This document shows positions 56,139-64,000 of a stretch of DNA of 64,000 bases, piece after piece. The stretch is from Batrachochytrium dendrobatidis JAM81 (lineage: Eukaryota; Chytridiomycota; Chytridiomycetes; Rhizophydiales), in contig NW_006281104.1 of the NCBI RefSeq assembly GCF_000203795.2, forward strand, positions 433,993-497,992, in the 5' to 3' direction. Within the stretch, counting starts at the first letter, position 1, and the number at the start of each line of letters is the position of its first letter. The notes below the pieces were generated by a model. That model did not search any database. It was not told the origin of the DNA and worked only from the letters and a program-made list of their open reading frames with translations. The position numbers and the translations under genes were made by a program.

Positions 56139-57645
56139 ATGGACGCAGCGCTGAGTGCGATTGCGACCACATGTCCTTCAGACCAACGTCCCGCAAAGTA
56201 CAAGGAACAGCTGGATTCTCTTTTAAACCTAAAGTCAGCTTCAGATGTATTTGAGCAGTCTCGGGTATTTATTCTCCATGCTGTTCAGGACTCTATTGGT
56301 CTTGTTTTGTCCAGACAGCTGCTTCAAGATTTTACCTCTTTGTTCTTGACATGGAGCAAGGAAAATCCAGACAAAGAGAGTGTCAAGAGTATATGGCAGT
56401 TTATGCTTGAGCGTATGGCCTCGAGAGCCGTTGCTTTTGAGGAGCAGGTATGCTAAAGATGAGATCGTGTATTGATATATACAATGGCAGTATCCAGTAT
56501 AGCGTTGCTTGTCATTTCCCTCTATCCACTACATCACTACTTGAAATGAGCAAGTTGATCAGCATGGTTACACTATTAAAATATAGCTGTTTAGTGCTTT
56601 TTAAAAGGTTGCTCAGACCCTTGCATCTTGATTGCTAGTATTTCTACCCATCTAGATCCAAGTAATGTTGTGTCGGATTCAATAGATTCGAGTATAAAAA
56701 TCTAATATGATTATCTACTGATAGATTGCTCAAGTACGTGAAAATCTGGCAGATCTTTTCGAGGCAGAAGAAGAATGGACACTTGCTGCCAGAGTACTCC
56801 AAGAAATCTCGATGGATTCTGGGCATCGTACCATTACACAGGACTACAAACTAAGAATTTATATTCACATTGTACGCCTGTTTTTAGAGGATGAAGATGC
56901 AGTTTCTGCCGAAGCTTATTTGAATCGAGCTGCACTACTTTTCCCGGACTCGCAAGACAAGGTAATGCAACTTCAATTCAAAGCATGCCAAGCACGCATG
57001 TTGGATTTTCGTCGATCGTTTTTACAAGCCGCATCCAAATACCTTGAACTCTCGTATATCGTTGATCTGCATGATTCTGAGCGAATCAATGCCTTGATAC
57101 AGGCAGTAACATGCACGGTTTTGGCTGGTGCTGGTCCGCAGCGCACTCGTATGCTTGCTGCTCTATATAAAGACGAGCGAGTTCGAGAACGTCCAGAACT
57201 TAAAGAATCTGGTGTTTTTGCTATTCTTCAAAAAATGTATCTTGGTCGTGTTCTTCGATCATCCGAAGTTTCTGAATTTGCTGCCACACTCAAACCCCAT
57301 CAATTGGCCAAGTTGGGAGATGATACCACCACTGTTCTTGATCGTGCTGTTATTGAACACAATCTACTGAGTGCTAGTCAGCTATACAACAACATTACGT
57401 TTGAGGAATTGGGTGGACTATTAGCAATTTCTGCTGAACAGGCCGAACAAGTTGCAACCAAAATGATGGAGGAAAATCGGCTTATTGGAACTATAGATCA
57501 AATTGATCGACTAATATATTTTACTCCTTCGCATGTGTTGCCAACTTGGGATACTCATATATCAGGCGTTTGTTACCAACTGGATGCCATTATTGATGGA
57601 TTGAAAGAACATCATCCTGAATGGGCTACCAAGGCACTGGCATAA
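56139..57645 (+). CDS. CSN4: COP9 signalosome subunit 4
   Basis: Exons 56139-56447 and 56725-57645 give 409 residues (human COPS4 is 406). CSN4 is a PCI subunit of the signalosome that removes NEDD8 from cullins. The N-terminal helical repeats contain [21 protein letters not shown] and the block [18 protein letters not shown], then [16 protein letters not shown]. The PCI/winged-helix region has [33 protein letters not shown] and [11 protein letters not shown], followed by DQIDRLIYF and LPTWDTHI. The frame is open upstream of 56139 without another ATG; starting at 56139 gives the same N-terminal length as the human protein. A poly(A)-like AATAAAG lies ~25 bp after the stop. It is divergent from the CSTPP1-like gene. 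Confidence 0.96.
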
Positions 57646-57840
57646 TACTATTGGACTCGCATTATTGACTAATAAAGCAATGCTTTGACTTTTTGCAACG
57701 GTGAATATGTGGCATAAATCTTGGGCTTACAAGATTTTGGTTAGGATTCAAATTCAAGAGACGGGATCGAATCCAGTCGGATTTAAAACCACCATCAAAA
57801 CATGAAAATCAAGTTTTATTTAATCAGAATATCTAGAAAA

Positions 57841-59926
57841 TCACACGCCATGACGGATTCTGTATTCCACAAGATCTTTGATTGTAATCATTTTCAGTGA
57901 GAATCTGGAAGCAAAAACACGTAAATCGTCTCTGCGAGCCATTTTGCCATCATCCAATACAATTTCGCAAATAGCAGCCACGGGCTGTTTTTTTGTCAGT
58001 CGGCACAGGTCTACAGCAGCTTCAGTGTGTCCAACACGTTTTAAAACACCTTCTGGCACAGCACGTAATGGGAATACATGTCCAGGTCGTGAGAATTCAA
58101 ACGGGCTAGCAGATGGATTCGCCATGTTTTGAATAGTCAAAGATCGATCTGCAGCAGAGATTCCCGTAGTAACACCATGCAAAGCGTCGGTGGATACCGT
58201 ATAGGCAGTTCTAAGAGACTCGTTGTTGTTTTCAACCATAAGAGGGAGTTTTAAGCGATCTAAAACTTCACCAGTAGCTGGTGCACAAATCAAACCACTC
58301 GTGTATCGAATCATAAATGCTGCTTTTTCAGGTGTAAAATCTTCTCCAGCAATGATCAAATCACCTTCGTTTTCGCGATCTTCATTATCAACAACAACAA
58401 GGAATTCACCCTGACCTGAACGTATACAAACATTTTAGTTTTGGATTTTAAAAACACGACACAATAGTATTTAAACAGGCTTACGAAATGATTCAAGAGC
58501 AGACTCAATCGAGTCGAATTCGCCGCGTGCCAAACCATTGGCTGTTGCTGAAGCAGAGTCGAGAGCTTGAGGAATAGTTTCATTTCTATAGTAGTTTGAA
58601 AGTCGAGCAACCTTGTGTATATTCATAAACTCGTCATCTGCATATACCAATTGTCCATTTTTGAAAACAGCGGCTATCTCTGGTCCACAAGACGATTCGC
58701 GCAACAAAGATCCCAGAACATCTATGCATGTATATAGAATTTACTAAAATGCCATGACTGCCCACTACAAAATGAATTATAGCGGCTACACAAACACATG
58801 TCAAAATATACCTTTCCAGTGGAGTGGGGTTCTAACAAAAACAATATCTGCTGGTGAGCCCGTCTCAATTATACCACGATCTGGTACAAAAAGTGCATCA
58901 GCTGCAGCTGTAGTGATCTTTTGAATAAGCGATACTGCATTCAGACTAGATATATATTGGCAGCAATCTAAATAAGTAATAGACACAAAATTCTTGACAG
59001 TTGCAATTGAATGATAAACCAACACACCTAGTTGGCAAGTTGCTCGAGTTTTGGCAGACAAGTGGCCAAATATCCATTGTTCCTGTAAGTGCATTTCCAG
59101 TTGCAATCAAAGAGCCTAAAATTTGAATGCAAGGTCAGCCATATAATAAAATCAATGCATTCAGTAAAAACCAAGATTCTAGTCAATTCATAAAGCTTGC
59201 CTAATGGAGCAGAAAATTCTGATTTGATGTCAGCAGTAGTTACAGCAATCTTGCAAACAGGTGTTCCAGCTACAACTACAAGCCACTGTCCTTCTGATCG
59301 ATCGATGGCCACATTTGGCAAAAGATTGCTTAGATTGGATTGACATGAGTCTAGCAAAGGAGTGTATAAATTGGACTGGCCAACACTGTTGGATAGAATG
59401 ATCAAAACACTACTTAGTTTTTGATCGTTTGCTAAACTCGACTTTGCATAGCTGGACAGGTTTTCATGATCCATCAGCACAACAAGAGTGGTGAATCCTC
59501 GTCGTACCAATTTTCTTGTCAGACTTTCCAGAGCAGACATCATATTCTAAACAACCAGAATTATTATGCAACATTAAAACACTTGTGATGAGTGCATCTC
59601 AGTTGGGTCAATAGTCAAAATCGTACCAGCTGTTTAGCATCGTAATAAGCCGAAAGGCTCGAGTCATTAGCAAACAATGCTGAAACGGATGGAACATGGA
59701 TAGCAGGATTGATTAGTCCTGGCATGGCCAAAAGACTATTGGATGGAGTGATTTGAATGGTCGTAGCAAGGTCGTTGCTGGGTGCTGCGATGGCAATTTG
59801 GCCATTGTGTTGAATAGTTAGCGATGTATTCTTGACAAGATCCAATTGACGGCCTTTCAAATAACTGATCCCAGTCAGCACAGTAGATGATGCAGTACTG
59901 GGCAGCAAGGCTTCCATAAATGCCAT
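57841..59926 (-). CDS. RIB3: Degenerate amidohydrolase fused to 3,4-dihydroxy-2-butanone-4-phosphate synthase
   Basis: Six exons on the minus strand, 59627-59926, 59201-59546, 59028-59115, 58812-58945, 58485-58721 and 57841-58415, join in phase to 559 residues. Residues ~355-559 are a full DHBP synthase (riboflavin pathway, ribulose-5-P to DHBP plus formate): FDSIESALESFRQGEF, DNEDRENEGDLIIAGED, GHTEAAVDLCRL. Residues 1-~330 look like an amidohydrolase: entry strand LLAMPGLINPAIHVP (70-80), GSLIATGNALTGTMDIWP and the closing GIIETGSPADIVFVRTP plus AAVFKNGQLVY. The metal HxH is broken (Ala75 for His, only His77 kept) and Asn73 replaces Asp, so it is probably inactive. The amidohydrolase end and DHBP start share exon 5 with no stop. 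Intron 2 has a GC donor (AG|GCAAGC). A second start near Met 58635 could yield DHBP synthase alone. Confidence 0.85.
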
Positions 59927-60141
59927 TCGTATACCAACCAGACAAGTAATGAATCAGCTCAAGAAAATTCAAATTTATCAAATATTATAATTCATTATTT
60001 TCTTGATTGCATTAATGGCTCTGCATGTGGTTTGAAACTTTAGAATTCAACATTCTTGGTGGTTCAAATATTTCGTGCTCTAACAATCTATTGCTAACCA
60101 GAATCAATTTCCAATTAAATTCGATTCATTTAAACAAAATC

Positions 60142-61688
60142 TTACGGCGCAGACTTTTCATCCCTATAGTCTTCGTCAAGACTTTTATGAAGTGGCAAAG
60201 TTACCGAAGTATCCTTTAGGGTAGATGATAATTCTGCAGACTGCTGCATCTTGGCAAGACTATATACAATCCCGCCAGTAAAAGCTATCAAAAGTTATAC
60301 GAGTCAGTTTAAACGCATATTTGCAATAATCCGGTGGAAACTAAAACTTACCAAACAAAACACCCATGATACTTGCAAAGTTGACAACCGCATCAAAAAA
60401 GATCATTCCTGCAACGGCAATGGGCAACTTGTTAAGAGCCCCAGCCATACTAGTAGAAACAACATTATTTCAAATGTAACAAGTAAGCATCTTGAATAAA
60501 ATAGCGTATTCCAATTCTTCAAAGCAAGCACAAACGTAGTGGAAATACCTGTATGTTGTTGAAGATGTAACTCGTACACACCACGACGTACTGTAACTGA
60601 TTCCAAATGCAGACACACTACTCACGAGAATTCCAATCGAAAGACCATAAAACTCGGAAGAGTATAGATCACTTGTAGAGCCATAGTAGCGATCGTAAAG
60701 ACGCAGTGCTTCTGGCATTTCATTGATGATTGACATGATCAATAGCGTTGGAATGGACAGTAGATCTATTAAAATACACTGTTAGCATGAATCGTGCAGT
60801 GAATACATTTTCAGTATAAAAATATATCGACCAATGCCCAGACATACTATTGTAGAAAACGGTATCAAAGTCCTTGAAGCCGCTCGCCTTGAGTTTTCCC
60901 TTCATGAAAAGTGTAAATGAACAGGTCGCTATACAGTTGGAAAACATCCAGCCATACGCAACAACAATATTGGCTTGATTGTCCTTTAATAAATGGCCGG
61001 CAGTGATATCAGCCCAGCCAGCTATAATGGACGAGGCCACAATAAGCGAAAACGAGACCAACATCAGATGAGTGACTGCCGCGCCTTTGAGAATTATTCG
61101 CTCCGCATATGCAGTAATGATAATCGTCAGATTCTTGAAAATAGTAAAGACTGGAATGGACAGAAATTGAAGTGACTTGGATCCAGTATAAATCATGAGC
61201 ACCAGCGACAACGACACGATAAACCAGTTCTTGGCCTCACTTGTGCGGAAGGGTCGGTGCGTGAGCAAGCCCAATCCTACGGATATCTCTAATAAAGCCA
61301 CTGTGATGATGGACTAAATACTCATTACAAATACAATGGATTAGATTAGGACAGTTGAGCCAATATTAAAGCATAGCTATAACTAGAGAGCTGAGAATAA
61401 ATACATGTATACATGAACATGCAAAAGAGCAGGTTCATGGTATGAATGTGCATCCATAATAAAACGACATGATGAACGAGTGGGCCAATACCCAGCATCA
61501 ATAAATCATTACTATCAGCCTTGAAAAATTCAATATCAACATACCTGGATAGCCAGCAACAAAAAGTTGAGCTTAAAGTCGTACGAGGACAGCACCAGTT
61601 TATTAGTGACAGTCATGAGGATAGAAGCAAAACAGTAGCTCAGAATGGCCAATGGGGCAGTATGGTGGGTTCCTGATAGGATTCTCAT
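60142..61688 (-). CDS. VRG4: GDP-mannose transporter
   Basis: Five exons on the minus strand, 61545-61688, 60848-61313, 60549-60765, 60352-60449 and 60142-60284, give 355 residues (yeast Vrg4 337). It exchanges cytosolic GDP-mannose for GMP in the Golgi, feeding mannosylation of proteins and sphingolipids. About ten membrane helices are visible. Signatures: [20 protein letters not shown] in helix 1, [52 protein letters not shown] across a splice, [20 protein letters not shown] with the GALNK nucleotide-sugar motif, and [13 protein letters not shown]. The polar C-terminal tail ([13 protein letters not shown]) faces the cytosol. It acts in the same glycosylation pathway as ALG9 in this window but is unlinked to it. 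Confidence 0.96.
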
Positions 61689-62299
61689 GGTTCAGGAACT
61701 TTTACAAGTGTGGAAGTCGCTCAAGTTGGTGAAGGTGAACAAAATCAACCCAAACGAGCGATAGTTGCCAACATTCAAACGAATTCAACCATATGAACGC
61801 TGAAACAGGGTTGCATGTCAACTGCACACAGGAAGGGCTTCATTTGTGCTGAAAAATAACCAACTTCCTATTGGCAGCCCTCATCAAATCCACTTGTCCT
61901 TCCTAAACTGCAAGCTAGTAGCATGTCCATGATATTGACATCAAGATAGTGCCAAAAGTATATTCCAACCGGACCATGGTTTGTATAGCTATACAAACAA
62001 AGCATGGCATTCAGACAAGTTGACACATCCCAATTCGAGTATAAACTGTACAAAAAGGCTCATCAGCAGAACAGTTGATCATCATACTACGTGGTAGTCA
62101 AATGAGCACTACCGCGTATCAATGCTCTAATACTCGAGCAAATTGGTGCTCCTCAAGGTGCCATTAAGAAACGACACCAAACGGAACTCTATCAAGTGTT
62201 ATATAGGCAGAGCAAGGATTCGATGCGGATTGCAATCGACCTTTTTTTAAAACTATACGTATTAATATACAATAGAGTAGACTATATTTGTACTACATT
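61689..62299. promoter_or_regulatory. Divergent intergenic region between VRG4 and fungalysin
   Basis: 611 bp with both promoters. A TATA-like run (ATTAATATACAATAG) lies about 35 bp before the fungalysin ATG. No repeat seen. Confidence 0.4.
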
Positions 62300-64000
62300 A
62301 TGATCTTGGCACAGCTAGGCCTATGGTTGGCAGCCTTTGTTGTCAGCATGCACGCACAGCTTAACCCTGATTGTACACTTTCAGCCAACGAATTCCTGTT
62401 ACCTACATACTATGCACCGCCTACTACTAGCCATTACCAAAACATTCAACCTACTTTTACTAATATACTGAGTATCACTGAACTTGAAAACACAGCAGTC
62501 AGTTATCTGCAATCTCAATTCAAGTTTGGTCCTGGAATTTCTTTCGCTAAAAAATCATGCTTTCAGGATTCGCAGTCACAACAGTATCACTACTACGCGG
62601 TGCAAACAATCAACTCGGTCGAAATCGCCAATATGGTAGCATCACTCGTTTTGGATCCTTATGGCAATGTTCGTACTATGCATAGCAACTGGTTTGATAT
62701 CCCGCCTCAAGAAATGCAGTCCTTGAATAATCCCTCAACTAGCCTGTCTTTAAACGAAGCTGTTGCATCCCTTTCTGTTATGCTTGGTGGAAATGTCGAT
62801 CCATCTGCCCTAGGCACTCCAAACAAAATTCCCAATATGAACAGATTCACATACAATCACATCCCTACCGTTTCAAATGGTAACGTTGCGTGCTCTGAAA
62901 AGTATTATAAAACTCGGGACGGTATTTATGCAACATGGGTAATCAACATGCCTCTTGGACCATCATGGATCAATGCCTATGTCGACAAGACGACAGGAAA
63001 AGTGCTCGGAGCATCCGACTACTCTTCCAAATTATCTTCTGCTACTAGAAATGGATGCGAACCACCTGGGTATCATATTTTTACCAAGGTCAATTATGAC
63101 GATAATTGGAATCCAACTCCTATACTTGCTAAACGTAATATTCGCCGTTTAAAAAAGCGTACTCTAATCCCAAATACCGTATATACCGTGGTTCCTTTGG
63201 GAGGGAAGAATCCACTGCAAACCCCTCCTACACTGGTCTATAATCCTGAAAATATCATTTCGTCGCCTTTTGGATGGCACGACCCTTCTAATGGAGAGGG
63301 ATCGGTACCATCTACTCGTGGAAATAATGTTGTTTCTCGTTTCCAAATATCTGAGGATAATGATACTCTGACCACTGTCCATTCACAGTCTTTTTATTTC
63401 ACTGACCAGCCTGACTTGACTCAAGATCCCTCGACTTACATTAAATCTGTTGCCGTTAATGCATTCTATTTGGCAAACATGTTTCACGACATATTATATC
63501 TATACGGCTTCAATGAGGAGGCTGGAAACTATCAAGTATCGAATCGAGACTTAAAGGGAAATGAAGCCGATCCAGTCATTATCAGTGTAATGGACGGAGA
63601 TGAAGAAAATAATGCGTATTTTAACTCTCCTAGTGATGGCAAGCCTGGAATACTACGATTGTTTGTGTTTACTGGAATTACACCAAACCGCCATTCTGGA
63701 TATGACAACAGTGTTGTGTTGCATGAGCTAACTCACGGAGTTTCTGAACGACTAACGGGTGGACCTGAAAATTCTAATTGTTTACAACAACTTGAACCCA
63801 ACGGAATGGGCGAAGGATGGTCTGATGCTATTGCGATTGCCCTAGAAATGAAAGAAACCGACACGAGTGCCGATGACAAAATCCTGGGAGCTTATGTAAA
63901 ACCAAAGACCAGATATGGATTTAGAAAATACCCTTACTCGACTAATACAAAGCTCAATCCACTTGTTTACAGCAGCATCAACGGCGTAAATCAAACTCAC
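62300..64000 (+). CDS. Secreted M36 metallopeptidase (fungalysin), 3' end outside window
   Basis: The frame is open from the ATG at 62300 to the window edge, 567 codons without an intron. M36 fungalysins are secreted zinc endopeptidases with a large propeptide. Visible parts: a signal peptide in the first ~20 residues (LGLWLAAFVVSMHA); an FTP/PepSY propeptide region (~45-270: SVEIANMVASLVLDPYGNV, RDGIYATWVINMPLG, YVDKTTGKVLGASDY); a basic Lys-Arg site near residue 284 (RRLKKR) where the propeptide is probably cut; and the catalytic domain with VNAFYLANMFHDILYLYGF, HELTHGVSERLTGG (zinc His475 and His479, Glu476) and GMGEGWSDA (third zinc ligand Glu). It is complete in all catalytic residues seen. 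Fungalysins are expanded in some chytrids; only one is visible here. Confidence 0.95.
   Translation, partial: MILAQLGLWLAAFVVSMHAQLNPDCTLSANEFLLPTYYAPPTTSHYQNIQPTFTNILSITELENTAVSYLQSQFKFGPGISFAKKSCFQDSQSQQYHYYAVQTINSVEIANMVASLVLDPYGNVRTMHSNWFDIPPQEMQSLNNPSTSLSLNEAVASLSVMLGGNVDPSALGTPNKIPNMNRFTYNHIPTVSNGNVACSEKYYKTRDGIYATWVINMPLGPSWINAYVDKTTGKVLGASDYSSKLSSATRNGCEPPGYHIFTKVNYDDNWNPTPILAKRNIRRLKKRTLIPNTVYTVVPLGGKNPLQTPPTLVYNPENIISSPFGWHDPSNGEGSVPSTRGNNVVSRFQISEDNDTLTTVHSQSFYFTDQPDLTQDPSTYIKSVAVNAFYLANMFHDILYLYGFNEEAGNYQVSNRDLKGNEADPVIISVMDGDEENNAYFNSPSDGKPGILRLFVFTGITPNRHSGYDNSVVLHELTHGVSERLTGGPENSNCLQQLEPNGMGEGWSDAIAIALEMKETDTSADDKILGAYVKPKTRYGFRKYPYSTNTKLNPLVYSSINGVNQTH

Noticed and set aside
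57700..57790. tRNA-like B-box sequence (GGATCGAATCC) downstream of CSN4
   Set aside because: The T stem has a mismatch and I could not build an acceptor stem, D arm or anticodon arm around it.

Overview
The window is nuclear DNA from an early-diverging, probably zoosporic fungus. I infer a chytrid close to Rhizophydiales such as Batrachochytrium, but no marker here fixes the species. Reasons: typical fungal housekeeping genes (RPA135, ILV1, ALG9, VRG4, SHG1, LCP5) broken by about 85 short introns; two genes whose nearest relatives I know belong to cilia or sperm biology (a profilin-4 type profilin and a CSTPP1/C11orf49 type protein), fitting an organism that keeps a flagellum; a BTG/Tob protein; and a secreted M36 fungalysin. 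Exon models below were joined by hand and checked for reading-frame phase.

Layout. 1-852 end of an unknown Ser/Thr-rich gene (minus). 1308-5345 RPA135. 5.6-6.9 kb two copies of a MITE-like repeat. 6.9-12.9 kb pirin, eIF3g, a CENP-B-type DNA-binding protein and an EFM7/NNT1 methyltransferase. 13.3-16.4 kb an F-BAR/PH (Slm1-like) protein. 17.1-17.8 kb profilin-4-like (minus). 18-19.5 kb gene-poor, with a decayed ORF. 19.5-22.7 kb an RRM/coiled-coil protein. 23.6-26.7 kb an iron-sulfur L-serine dehydratase. 26.9-31 kb ALG9 and BTG/Tob (both minus). 31.7-35.5 kb an SdiA-regulated-type propeller and threonine dehydratase ILV1 (minus). 36.8-42 kb PCF11 and the ESSS subunit of complex I. 42.2-49.1 kb a SHG1-tandem Tudor protein and a huge Ala/Gln/Lys/Pro repeat protein (both minus). 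50.2-57.6 kb LCP5/neuroguidin (minus), alpha-MPP, CSTPP1-like (minus) and CSN4. 57.8-61.7 kb a degenerate amidohydrolase fused to DHBP synthase (RIB3) and the GDP-mannose transporter VRG4 (both minus). 62.3 kb to the end, M36 fungalysin (open at the edge).

The genes are mostly unrelated housekeeping functions, often in divergent pairs with short shared promoters (LCP5/MPP 126 bp, CSTPP1/CSN4). Mitochondrial functions recur (MPP alpha, ESSS, ILV1, serine dehydratase), as do chromatin/RNA functions (SHG1-Tudor, PCF11, RPA135, eIF3g, LCP5).

The most unusual content is (1) a 13-copy MITE-like family with TA-flanked ends, several nearly identical copies, four sitting inside introns; (2) two gene fusions, pseudo-amidohydrolase::DHBP synthase and SHG1::tandem Tudor; (3) six GC-AG introns in one window; (4) a 1085-residue protein built mostly on a ~24-residue repeat; (5) flagellum-linked genes in a fungus.
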